This document shows, in pieces, positions 12,655 to 24,737 of a stretch of 64,000 nucleotides of DNA (position 1 is its first letter; every line of letters starts with the position of its first letter). This DNA is from Sipunculus nudus (lineage: Eukaryota > Annelida > Sipuncula > Golfingiida > Sipunculidae). A program made the position numbers and the translations under genes. The DNA lies in the NCBI GenBank assembly GCA_026874595.1, contig CM049313.1, positions 40,514,659 to 40,578,658 of the forward strand. Reading direction: 5' to 3'. The notes under the pieces are model-generated. The model was not told the DNA's origin. It was given only the letters and a program-made list of their open reading frames with translations, and did not search any database.

Positions 12655-12918
12655 CTGGATATCCATACGTTCCGCTACCAAATACTCTGACTGGTATCTC
12701 TCCTTTACATAATTTACCATGGCCTCACTCTCGTCGACCGCCGTGAGATGGCAGTTAAACCTCTGCTGCAGGTAAAAGCTAGTCTCTCCTGTCCCACAGC
12801 CAATATCAATCACGTGATCACCCGGGCTTGTATCACAGACATACTTGTCTATAGCGGATGTTCCGCATTCCTTCTGTGGGCTGTTTCCGGTGACATAATC
12901 AGCAGGGGGGCGCTGCAT
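12655..12918 (-). CDS. SAM-dependent methyltransferase, first coding exon, copy B
   Basis: Eighty-eight codons from ATG at 12918 (MQRPPADYVTGNSPQK) to a clean donor (ATCCAG, then GTTGGT) at 12655. Motif I of the Rossmann-fold SAM pocket is intact: VIDIGCGTGE at about residues 36-45. It is followed by the post-I strand with its acidic residue (LTAVDESEAMVNYVKERY) and by RMDIQ at the exon end. The pattern is that of JHAMT-like O-methyltransferases, which methylate carboxyl groups of small lipophilic acids in arthropods; the substrate in molluscs cannot be read from sequence. This is the best preserved of three first exons in the window, but its second exon is disrupted, so expression of a full enzyme is doubtful. 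Confidence 0.8.
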
Positions 12919-15900
12919 TTTTCTCTCTTACTGTGGTCATGAAAAAATACTCATAAGAAAAAAAAAATAATTATGAAAAAGTATCTTTGCTTTTATAATT
13001 GTGTATCAAATTGGTGAGATATGTTGGAATTATGTATCATTATTTCTTTATAACCTTTATTTACATAAATAAACTTAATTATATGGAAGTGACATAAATA
13101 TACTTTTAATATCAGAGAAGATCTGGAACTTGTGGAATGTATACAGAAATTGTCTGTAAACACAATAAAAAGAGCACCCGTAACAATATATATATAAATA
13201 TATTTATTGATTTATAAGCACATATGCACATTAGCGTAGTGTTTATACCAAACAAAGCGGAATATCCCATCTCTTATCGAAAGGGGATTATGGGTCCATT
13301 CAAGGGCTTTGATGGGTCTTAATTGTTATCTTAAGCGAGCGGACGTCATATGTTTATCGTATTTGTGTATTTATGCCTTTTACAACTGGAGTATGACACT
13401 AAGGCAATATGACACTTGATTGTTACATATTTCTTTCCGGTCGTAATGCAAAAAAAAACATCGGCGAACGTGTAGTGCTCTTCTTCAACTCAAAGTCGTT
13501 ACATCTTAAATCTCCTTTGAGCATTAAATAAGATGAATTTACCTTGGGATCCGAGGGAATGCCTTCGCTTTCCACTGCCTAGGAGATGTTGCCCAGGTTT
13601 TGCACAATCATGGGCAGGTAACAACCAACTTCCAGCGCAGGATTGAGTTCTATGAATGGACCATGCGGACTAGAACTAAGATGGAATTTCACGTGTTTGA
13701 CCTGAGATTTGACTCATGCAGTTTATAATCCTCTTTTATCTTAAATACCATGAATACAACGTGATCCAAACCCTATCTTGGTTTGCCACCCATTTAATCT
13801 TAGTAACGCTATTGCATATCGTTGAAATGACCACGATAGGAATAGCTAACATTATAACATTAATATACATTCAACAAATTCTGGAAAAAAGTTGTATTAC
13901 TTGATATAAATAAGCACACCCATTAATTTATGTTTATATTTTCAATACCGCATCACAGATGTCACGCCACCATGTAGACCATTGCATAGGTTTAGCAGAC
14001 ATAAAATGTGTTTAATGATCAAAATTACATTGAAGCATAATTCTATGTTTGCTTTATTCACTGAATGAGTGTAATTTACTACTACTACGCGAAATAGCTC
14101 GGATTCAGGGCCAACCCTTCCAGTTGTCATGAACCCTGTTACCAGTGATTACAGGATGACCGATACCGAACTCATTGTGCAAAGCAAATTAAATAGCAGA
14201 CGTTGGGAACTGGCCAAGATTCAGTATTGTAGGTCGGACCTCAAATTTATCCGAGAGTTCTCTAATCTGAAATTATCGCCATGAAACATATTTTGATAGC
14301 TTGTCAATATTATCAATATTGACAATAAAACGTATACGTGTATGTATTTTTACATTTTAACTAGACTATGTAATCCCCCCCCCCGAAAAAAAATTGTCGT
14401 TCATTTGTAATAAATATACTTTATGTTTAGAATTTATGATAAATATATTTTATAGGAATCTGACAAATAATACGGTATAAACCTATCATACAGACAAATC
14501 ATATATTGTAAACCTATCCAGTCTCATGTATATGCTGATATGGCGAGTGGGAACAGTTTTTCTTTCTGTGTAAGGATTTGATTGGCCGTTATGATGGGGG
14601 GGGGGGGGGGGGGTTACTGAAGCAATGGGGTTGCTGAAGGTGGTAGAGACACTTTAGGAAGATGGGGGAAATATCGATATTCCAATTTTCTTTGTTGTGT
14701 ATTTTACCGCGGTCAGTTGACAAACTTGCTTTGTATTATTCGTCATGGTATATGTCGTCAATATTGGTCATTTGACATAAAGAAATAAATATGTTGGTTT
14801 TATAGCCTGATACCACTGTTTGTGTAATCCGAAATAGCACTTTGCCTTCCGGGGTCTCCAGAGCCTATTCATTCTCACAGTTTTTCTCAACCCTTTGAAG
14901 ATCATAAAAGCAAATCAGCCGTAACAGGTGAAGCAGATGCGTTATCTACGCCACCATGTTCTCTAATATTTAAACGAACTCCCCTTTGGATTTTCCCAAA
15001 GAATGATCAGTTGGTACACTTTCTAACAATGCTGATTTCGTGATCACTTCACGGATCTCGGTTAATAGCCTTCCTTAACTCTACATTGATCAGCGGTCAT
15101 TTTCAGGATCGATGACAATGAGGAATAAACTGTTAATTTCCAAATATTACACTTTTGTCGATCACCAGTCCCTCTGATATATATAGTTATAAGTAATTTC
15201 TATATGAAATAATGCGAGCCTATACAAGTATTAGATACAGGTGTTTGATCATTAATTAACATAGACAAGTCTGAACCACAATTTCTTACCTGTTCATGCC
15301 TGCCCGGGGCTGTAATATAGCAGAAATATAGGGAATCAATATATTGAATAATATGTGGTATGGGATTGAGCATGGTTACGCTGCCTGGGCTTGCTTTCTG
15401 TTTATCCGTGTCTCAATGGGAAATACGCATGCGGGCAGTGGGTTCTCAGCCAACAGGTTGATCCATCTGAATTGATGGATTACTGTATACGGCAATGTGA
15501 GAGAGCGGGGGCCTAGCCCAATTAAGAAGTCTTTCAAAAGTACATTCATCGAGGAGAGAGAGAGAGGGAGAACATTGTGTTGATAGGAAGGTTCATTGTT
15601 GCTGTATATGTCATGGTAAAAGTATTAACATGGGCCAGGGGAACAGCAGCCTATTCCCTTCTTGGCCTGAACGATTACACATATGTGAATACAAGCTCCA
15701 TTTAAGCAAGGTACTGCACTTGTGAGTAGTTTTAGAGTGTAACTGCCCGCCTGTCTCAACCCTGGGTTGAGTATCACCTTATCTGGGTGATCATTAACCT
15801 GGGAACTGTATGGCGGTCAGTGACCTTTTCCCCTGCCGAGCACACACGTGGTGAAGGCCAGAGAGAACGGCCGCCAGTCGGGTTTGGGCTTTTAGCTGAG

Positions 15901-16140
15901 ACAGAAGAGTTGGTTTGCTGATTCAAAGCGCCATCTTCTGTACATCCAGGAGTCAGCCTTGACAACCTTGGTATGTGCTTTATCCCTTGTTCTTAAGACC
16001 ATATGCAGTTTGATAATTGTTAAAGTTTTAAGTTGTGTTTATAACCCTATATATTTGTATTGCTTCTTTGAATTACCCAGCCAGATAGAAAAAACGAAAA
16101 TCCTGTTCTCAGAATTAGAAATCCCTTACAAGAGAATTAA
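12919..16140. other. No gene recognised; G-run at 14596-14613
   Basis: AT-rich, with an 18-base G homopolymer. The second exon of methyltransferase copy C would be expected between here and 19.4 kb but was not found. Confidence 0.45.
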
Positions 16141-16506
16141 GATACCGTAAAGGGTCCCGACCCATTCAGAATGGGTCCCATAAGTAATTGACTGGGAGCA
16201 GACCCCTGACGTCATCCACAAATGGGGACTACCCTTTTGGATTTGGGTCCCCTGTAGTTAAGCTTATGGGACACCTTGGCCCGTGATACTGGGGTTTTCC
16301 TGAAACTAGAGCAGTTGCCAGATAGGACTCCCTGGACCTCTAGCTGCTCGCATCTGATTGGTTGTTGGGTGGTGGTGGACTCTCTCAGGGTGTGGGTCCG
16401 TTATTGGGCGGAGTGAGTCTCGGGAGAAACTCTGTGTGTGATGGGTTGAACTGTGATGTGAGATATATATGAAAGCGGCGTACGTGGGGTCAGTGGAACG
16501 TTTGTT

Positions 16507-16722
16507 TTAACTTTCCTGTGTTGGTGGTGGATGGTGGGTTTCTGTGGTGGCTTTTTCCTGCCTGAGGTGGTCGGCTACCCAGCTCAGGAACTCGAGGTGG
16601 TCTCGTCATTTTTGTGCTTTGTCGTCATCCGGTAGGACCGCCATGACTTCTGGGGGACAAGTCAGCCTGACTTTTTTCTTCTTATTTTCTACAGTCATCG
16701 TCTTGTTGATGGGGGTGTCCAT
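16507..16722 (-). pseudogene. Basic coding relic with one in-frame stop (unknown family)
   Basis: On the minus strand, 72 codons run from ATG at 16722 to TAA at 16507 with a single TGA inside. The reading is protein-like: MDTPINKTMTVENKKKKVRL, then CPPEVMAVLPDDDKAQK, stop, then DHLEFLSWVADHLRQEKA. It lies in a GC-richer patch (about 16140-16870) and opposes a longer plus-strand frame (16544-16870) of less natural composition. I do not recognise the family; a retroelement Gag N-terminus is one possibility. Low confidence. Confidence 0.25.
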
Positions 16723-16944
16723 GTGGAGAGAGCGTGCAAGTCTAGTGGGTGTACGTATGTATACAAGGGTTGTGGGGATGGAAGAAGCGATACGGGTGGT
16801 TGGCCAGGGAGGTCAGCACTGGGGAATTTTGCTGATGTCACAAAGGAGATCGCCAATCCGTACATCCTAAAGTGAACACATAATCATTCGCTCACCAAGC
16901 ACTTGAAAGAAAAAGAGGTGAAATAAAACGATGACACCAGCATG

Positions 16945-16964
16945 TATTATTATTATTATTATTA

Positions 16965-16995
<31 letters not shown>

Positions 16996-16996
16996 T
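16945..16996. repeat. (TTA)n microsatellite
   Basis: Near-perfect ATT/TTA trinucleotide run interrupted once. Confidence 0.9.
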
Positions 16997-17152
16997 AATA
17001 CAATTAACAGCCGAAAGTGATTGTTTGAATAATGTACCGTGTGCGGACCCCGTGTCGTCACGGCCGACAGGGTCACTGACTGCGCATGTCCAGACACATT
17101 GGTAACTCAGACATGATTTAACAGGGGCGGTCCAATGACGTCATCAAAACAC

Positions 17153-17190
<38 letters not shown>
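17153..17190. repeat. (GA)n microsatellite
   Basis: GAGA run with one AAA interruption. Confidence 0.9.
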
Positions 17191-17361
17191 TCTATCGATC
17201 GAGTAGATACAGCCTAGACACAAAGAGGAAGTCTGTGTGTTAAAGAGTAAGGGCTGACTTTATTAATATTTTTTTTATTATTTTATTTATTTGTTTTTCT
17301 TTATCATCCTTAGGATTGAACATAAATTTTAATACGATCAATTTATATTTTTCTTCTCTGG

Positions 17362-17394
<33 letters not shown>
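17362..17394. repeat. (ATT)n microsatellite
   Basis: About ten perfect ATT units. Confidence 0.9.
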
Positions 17395-17396
<2 letters not shown>

Positions 17397-18119
17397 ACTA
17401 TTCTGAAATGCAACTTTATCTGAACGTTGAAATTTTTATGTCCATACATTAGTAGGTAATCTTATGATTATTTACACTGGACGCCAACAAGGTACATTGT
17501 ACATCTTTTCTAAAATATGTTATAATGAAAATAGTACATTTATACATCCCTGAACAAATGGTCACTTGACTCCATGCCGTTGATATGGTAAGGGATAGCA
17601 TAAGAAGTATTTTAACATGAACATGAATCATTTGGTATATGAACACGAGGTCTCTGTGATTTTTTTTTTATGCGTGAATGCACGCGGCATCCTCGTTCAT
17701 ATTTCGGACACCGAAGGGGTGGGGCTCCAGAATACGACCCTCGCGAACTGAGGAATATATACAGCATGGAGACATTCTCCCGTATACTGTCAAAACCTGT
17801 GAAATTTATTTCAAACTTTGTCCTAAATCCCTATGATTATTATATGTAATATAAAAAAATGAAATGTAGATAGGAAAAGTCATATCACCTAAGTGATTCT
17901 TCTGTTTGATAGATCGTCGATCCGCCTCCTCGACTCAAGTCATTTGCACTGGACGATTCAGTGCAGTGTTAACCCTACCGTACCTTTTATTTTTAGGTTC
18001 ATTCTGCATAATGATACAGCACCACGTGACTGGTCACATTCATGCATGGATACCCAGCACTAATGGATACCAACACATTGATAGACCTTATATCACATGA
18101 TTCTTTGACGTTACCAACA

Positions 18120-18174
<55 letters not shown>

Positions 18175-19416
18175 TCGATTCTCCATTTTATGATGACCTC
18201 TTTATTGGAGTTTAATATACACAAAAATTACATTTTATCACAATCACATTTTATCCGAATGGTGAGTCACTGAAATGGAACGCTGCACTTAACAGGTACA
18301 TGTTTAATGCCCTCGTGCAAGCGTATCGGATATGGTCGACGGACACCTACTAGGAATATTTTACAAGTTATACAATTTATTTGTCTTCGATCTCAATGTA
18401 CTGGTTGAATTAGAATCACATCTCATATAAATATATATATATATATAAATATATATATATATGTATATATATATATAAACAGTTATGAAAAAAGACTAAC
18501 AATGATCGATTATTAATCGATTATGTCATGCATTGTTTATATTACCTTGAAACCTGTTGCAATCCTTTAATCCTGACGTCGGTATACACAGTGTGGCATA
18601 TACATCCATTTTCTCCTCTCATCCCAGGTCGACTTGCCGTCGGGCGGGCTGTTGTTTGTTAATTTGGAGTTTGTTTATCTCTGACGGGTTTAAATTATTT
18701 GCGTGTGCATACATGTTGGTTTGGAAACGATAACGAAAAAAATGTTATCGATTTAATCAGTTCATCGGTATTTGAAATAACATGTCATATGCATGCAAGG
18801 TGTACTTCTACAAATAAAGAGTCCGGTCACGACTGAATGCGTTTTGTACTACAATGCTTGAATGCTTGAGTTCATATTTCCTTCAAGTTCAGGCTAATTA
18901 ATCATCTATGATTATTGTGTAACTTTGATGAGAGTACACATTGCGTATATACGTTCAAATGTTTCCAAGCTCTCACAGGCGTATATACATAACTGCCTTA
19001 TATCTCTCCTAGTAGTCATATTAAGGGTTAACTATAGGGTTGCGAGGCAGTTATATATATACTGTTTTCTGACGGACAAAGCTGACAGGAAAAAGCCATC
19101 GATTTGGGAACCATGATGTACATTTCCCTACGCTTGTATTGATATATACCCCTACGGCACTGAAAGCTCAGAACACCAGTCGTGCATGTACCTCTGTAAG
19201 GATTGATCGGAATCCTGACCAAAGTACATATACGTCCTTTGACTGCTTTCTTTGTACTGTCACATTTTAAAGTTTTATTTACGCTATTCACTAATACTTT
19301 ACATGTATAACTAACTTATTAACCAGATATATGTTAAAATGGGCTTAAGTTTCTTTTTTTATTTTGTCTTCCTTGTATCTCCCCGCTAAACAAAAAGTGA
19401 TTAATCAGTTACCGAC
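17395..19416. other. No gene recognised; TA repeats at 18127-18171 and 18428-18478
   Basis: AT-rich with two TA-rich microsatellites. No exon or transposon terminus recognised. Confidence 0.45.
18127..18171. repeat. (TA)n microsatellite
   Basis: About 22 perfect TA units. Confidence 0.9.
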
Positions 19417-19663
19417 CTGGATGTCTATATGTTCCGCCCCGACACGTTCTGATAGGGTATCTTTCATTGACATTATCTACCAAAGGTACCATTATCAACC
19501 GCCGTCAGATGGCAATTAAACTTCTTTTAGTTTGTCCCGTGCCGCACCTTACATCAATCACATGATCTGGACATATATCACTCACATAATTGTTTATGAC
19601 CCATTGTCCAATTCTCTGTTTGGAACTGCTTCCAGTAGCATAATCCAGTGGAGGTCGGCGCAT
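19417..19663 (-). pseudogene. Methyltransferase first exon, copy C (deleted and frameshifted)
   Basis: A third copy of the methyltransferase first exon. ATG at 19663 opens MRRPPLDYATGSSSKQRIGQ, and motif I reads VIDVRCGTGQT, with Arg replacing the first Gly of the loop. The segment corresponding to SFYLQQ in copy B is shortened, putting the rest out of frame. The 3' part and the splice donor (ATCCAG, then GTCGGT) are still recognisable at 19417. No second exon was found to its left. Copies A, B and C are spaced about 12.5 and 6.7 kb apart in the same orientation, which indicates tandem duplication followed by decay. Confidence 0.7.
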
Positions 19664-20675
19664 GACTCCCTACTTTATTTAAGATAAAAGAAAATTGGCC
19701 CAAAACTTATATATTGCACAATCAATCTTGTTTACCATAATGTATATTATAGTGCAGTGTATATAACCATTTTTTTCGAAACATGTCTTTAAATTATCTC
19801 TAATGAAAATAAAGTTGTATTTATATAAGTATAATAAAAGTAAACAAAAGTTTTAACATGAACGTATAGCTAGATTTGATAATTGAGGAAACACAACTAT
19901 AAAAGAAACCATTTTAAAGTTCATCAGATATTCGCACGATGTGAACTAAGCATATTCACAGAATAAAAGAACCATAGAATAAATAGAAACGACAGTTAAG
20001 ACAACGTCGCCCATCTTTCGATGTTGCACACGGCACCTTTATTCGTTACTATGTCTGGCAGCAGAGACAGTATGTACTTACCACCTGTGAGAGATACGGC
20101 CGAGCCTCTTTTTGCTTGGTATACTCTAAATGAACACCCAGAATTAAGAATTGCAATGAACTTTCAGAGATCGGGGCATGGGGGTTAATAGTCATATTTA
20201 ACGTAGCAGGACTGGCCAAAGTCCTAAAAAATTAATATTATTGCAATAAAAGTTATACTTAATATTGAATATTTAGCGGATCTAATGCACTTGAGCACGT
20301 TTTGGGTGGCCGGTTGCATTTTGTGGAAAAAGGAGATATATGTTCAGTAAATAATACTACGATGTCTTGACAAAGTGTTTGTAACCCAATTCCAGCCCTG
20401 TCGTCGGCCTGTCAGTCACTGTACCCCCAGCTATCACCTGGATCAGTCGGCCAATAGCGAGGAGCAAGTTGTTACTTAATGCATGGGCCAAGTCCGTACA
20501 CGGGGCGGACAGAGTTGACGCTTGACTTTTGATAGCCCACCCTAATAAGCTGAGTTTACAACTGATTAGCGTTGGAGAGCAACACGAACTCCAGCTAACA
20601 CATACGTCCTTGTGAATGATCAGTTAGTGTCATGTTATATAATGGCTTGCGTTTCTATCTTTTGTCGTGTATATT
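19664..20675. other. No gene recognised
   Basis: Mixed-composition sequence, slightly GC-richer around 20380-20600. Nothing recognised. Confidence 0.45.
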
Positions 20676-20965
20676 ACGTTGAAACAAAAAATTGTATGAC
20701 ATCATGTTATTTCTGCTATATCCTGAGGCCATCGAAAGATACGCAAAATTATTTCACAATAAGCTACATCAGATACTGGCCATAATGTCTACGATATTCA
20801 CAACAACGCTTCAACTGAATATATAACGTACATAACAAACGAAACTACGATGGGCCGACGACGCAAATCTTCAGCGTGACGAGGTAAGTCCCAAAAATGC
20901 ACACTACGCTTGCCACCTGAGGTTCTAGCATGTGTTAGAGCCAATTATATTGGGCAGGTGAAAGG
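20676..20965. repeat. 290-bp direct repeat flanking the LINE, left copy
   Basis: Nearly identical to 26806-27095, with about four substitutions seen by eye, in the same orientation. It starts ACGTTGAAACAAAAAATTG and ends GGGCAGGTGAAAGG. Sequence outside the two copies is unrelated on both sides. The two copies exactly bracket the retrotransposon. It contains a donor-like GACGAG, then GTAAGT. Confidence 0.9.
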
Positions 20966-21149
20966 TGTAATCATTTTATTCCTCCGATATCGAAGAGATA
21001 CAAAGGTATTTCAACAAAAATACAAACACAATAGATTGCAGTGCAGAAACAAAGTCGGTGAGAAGAAGAACATGAAAATAATGTCATTTCATTAAAGCAC
21101 ATCATTTACCATCCTGTTTACAGTAAGTTGAGTGTCCTGAAGGATGTTC

Positions 21150-24100
21150 TCAACTAGAGATCAGAAACTTCAGTTCAGTAGGCCATAGTTCGCATATTAC
21201 TGGCAATACATCTTTTAGAAACAGTGATGTTTTATACATAAATAAAAGGTGCTCGGTGTCCTCTATCAGAGGAAAGGCTTTACCAAATAAGATTAGAAAT
21301 AACTCATCCTCGCTCAAGCTGTTAAGGTACCAAGCTGCAAATATGTTTAAATAATCATTTATGAAACACCAAAGTTTCTCTCTATAACCCGCGGTGGCTT
21401 GACATACCATCATACCATGGAAGGTTGCATTGTTGTAGCTCCTTCCGCAAAAGTGACATAAATTAAATACACCAGGATCAACCAGCAAATTACAGCATGC
21501 AATGAGTTTGACCATAAGAGCGAAACCTGACAGAGAGCTAGGTATGTCTCTAGCATAATACCACAGTAATGAGGGAATCATGTAATCATTGTGAACAGAA
21601 TTAAAGACATGGAGATCTGACATCTCATTACACATATTGCCGAACCGCTCAGCTTCCTTAGCCACAATGGCAGAGGTCATAATCTCATTCCATTGTTTCT
21701 TACCAGGGAAAGAACCTGTTGAAAAATAAAGCATTATGTATTCTATTAAATCATATTTATCAAGGATACGAAGCATATCTCCTGTACTACCAAAAATACT
21801 CCGTTGACGTCCCAAGTCAGAAAATATTCTGTACCTGAATATTCTAGATGAAATTGTACATGAATTACCAAAGCAAAGTCTGCCAAGGAAAAGTAATTTT
21901 TGTCTATCAATAAAAGCTGTAATAGAAGGTAACCCGAGCATACCTAAGCATGCTACAGAGTGTACACGACTTGGCAGTCCTTGTATCAATTTAGCGCAGA
22001 ACCTGTGCATGCGTTCTAAATTCAACATGTCGTTATCGCTTAGCGAGCACCATATTTCGCAGCCGTACAAAGCCTTTGGTAAAACACACGTCTTGTATAT
22101 CTTAACGCTGGTTAGGGGATTTAACCCAAGGGGACGCACTCCCGCTCCCAGAAGGGATAGAAACATACCCCTCCCATTCCTACAGGAATTTGCTATAAGG
22201 TCCCTGGCGGCAAAACTAGAATTCAGTATTATACCTAAGTGTTTTGCAGTTCTAGTTTGTTTAAGTGAAATTCCCCCTAATTTCCAATTTCGTCTGTGTT
22301 CATTTGAATTAAACGCTTGTACCGTTTCTCCGAAAACAATCACAGCAGTTTTATCTGCGTTAAAGATAAATCTCCACTTACGAGAATATTCATAGCAGAT
22401 GTTAATCATTTCCTGAAGTGCCCCAGGAGACAGGGCTAAAAGCGCGACGTCATCTGCTTGTGTCGGTGAACCAATATAGATGTTCCCAATTGTTGCCCCG
22501 TACCTGCTATTTCTTAACTGAATTGGCAAGTCATTAATAAAAAGATTATATAACCATGGGGATAAAACACCCCCTGCCTTACGGACTGTGATAAATTAAA
22601 CCATCTACTAGTAATACCCTCATAATATTTAGCGCTCCTCATATCTGTGTAGCTATTTAAAACTACGCGCCACAGTTTCCCGTTGATACCGAAATCAAAA
22701 AGTTTCACGAATAGTCCCGTATGCCACACTCTGTCGAAAGCCTTGCTGCTGTCGAGCAGGCAGGCATAAACCTTGGATTGACGTTCGACACAATGAGCTA
22801 CACATTCTTGGAGATGATATGAGGCGTTTATTGCTCCCATACCTTGCCTAAAGGCACACTGCATATCATCCGGGAAGCGTAATCCTTGCACAAAATAAAA
22901 CGATCAATACGGTGCCGAAAAACCAGCTCCATCAATTTATAAATACATGGCAACAAGGTAATTCCCCTATAGTTATTAGGATCGGAATTACTTTTGTGGG
23001 GGTTCTTGAGAATAGTTATGATAAGACCATTTTTCATAGCAGCTGGTACCATTTCTAAACGCAAGATAAAGTTAAACAAATTAACAAGATGATTCTGAAG
23101 CGATCTGCCTCCGTGCAAAATGTGCTCATTCACTATACCATCGAACCCACCAGCCTTCCTGGTTTTTAGGCCCCTAATAGCCTTTAATAATTCAGTTACA
23201 GTGACCGGGTCATCAAGAAAGGGATAATGATTGAGTGGAGACTTACGTTTGTAATACTCCAATATATCCTCAGTGGCAAGTTTGAACTGATCATCATAAT
23301 GTGCATAATTATTATCGGAGTATAGCGACTGGAAGTGATTGGCCCACCTTTCACAGATTTTGAAGGGGTCTCTCTCCGTTTTCAGCTCAAATCGCACGCC
23401 ATTGTTAGATTTGTGTGTTTTTCTATTCCGTTTCCGTATAGAGTACCAAAATTTGTCCACATCTATTTCAGAAAAACTATCAACTTGTTCAAAAAGGGCC
23501 CGTTCTTGTTCTTCGTAAATTTTCCTCAGCTGTTTACGAAAATCTCGCTTACACTCCTTATAATAAGAATATGAAGGAAACGCCTCGCCACGTGGTCTGC
23601 CTTCATCGAGCCAATGCGCTCGTGCAAGTTTCATTTTGTCATGGAGGGGCTTTAAATGCGATGACCATTTAGGCTTTAGATACGGCCTGCGTTTCTTTGG
23701 GGGAATGGCACTATCGCCAGCTGTGCGTAGTGACGTTATAATGTCATCATAGTAACGTGACAATTTATCTGGCTCAGCATCCTGTTCTGTTGGAACACAG
23801 ATCAAATTAAGAGCACCATCTAATTTATTCCTATACAAAACATCATTACCATTTGCTTTTATTTTTTTCCAATTCAACACATGACGTTCTGTTGGGATAG
23901 CATACGCTACTTCAGGTATCATAATCTTGGTTAAGACCGGTAAATGGTCAGATGTATTAAGATGGGAATCATCTAAAATCTCACAACTGGCACTGTCATG
24001 ATAATCAATGGGTATCAAAATATGATCTATCATTGATCTATGGGAACCGTCATCGTAAGGGTCGAAAGTGTAAGCAGGCCCTGTGCGAGTTGACTGCACA

Positions 24101-24681
24101 CAAAGAGATATTAGATCATTATCAAGCATAAACTTCTGCATTAAATCTCCCCTCAACTGTAATGCGCAACTATAACTCGGACCGCTTAGCTCACAATTGA
24201 GGTCTACCATTATTATAAAATTATACCCGTGACCATATTCATGCACAATGCTATAAAGTTTCTCAACATATTCAGTGTACAATGACTAAGAATTACTAGA
24301 ACTTGGCATATATACATTCAATAAGATAAAGGGAAGTGACCCCGGAAGCCGCAGTAATACCCCAAGGATACGATCGTCATTTATGTCATTAATGCGACTG
24401 ATGAATTTACTAAGTTCACGCTTCCACAGGATGGCAACACCTCCTTTACCACGCCGGTGAGACACATATGGGTCTAACGATTTATCAGAAACGCCATAGC
24501 CATCATATTTGAAATGTATGGAATTGAGAAGGCACAGGTTATCAGGGAACAGCCAGTGTTCCGATATACAACATACATCAACAGAATACTTGTCAAGAAT
24601 GTTTGACAAGTACACAGTACTAGGCATAATACCCCTTACATTAAAGTTTGAGATACAGAATGGCTTACTCTTTTTTGTCAT
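21150..24681 (-). pseudogene. LINE ORF2: endonuclease and reverse transcriptase (disrupted)
   Basis: It starts at ATG 24681. Endonuclease motifs are all visible: FCISNFNVRGI, ISEHWLF with the catalytic Glu, LLNVYMPS, VDLNCEL, RSMIDHILI and TSDHLPV. An in-frame TAG at 24283-24285 interrupts this domain. Reverse transcriptase motifs follow: NNYRGITLLP, CAFRQGMGA, LLDSSKAFDRVW (motif A), SVRQG (motif B) and TQADDVALLALS (motif C, with Gln where Tyr is usual). Frameshifts lie near 22885 and in the C-run near 22570. The C-terminal region has CHFCGRSYNNATFHGMMVC, a C-x2-C-x9-H-x4-C finger. It would nick target DNA and prime reverse transcription in an intact copy. The three lesions make this copy unable to encode a full protein. 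Confidence 0.85.
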
Positions 24682-24737
24682 ATTATAGAATGTAGAAGAT
24701 GCGGGTTACATAAACATATAATATAACAGAAATTAAT

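Noticed and set aside
16544-16870. 108-codon plus-strand frame
   Set aside because: Composition is unnatural (long Arg/Ser/Gly runs), and the opposite strand reads more like protein.
22009-22395. 128-codon plus-strand frame
   Set aside because: It is the antisense shadow of the LINE reverse transcriptase.
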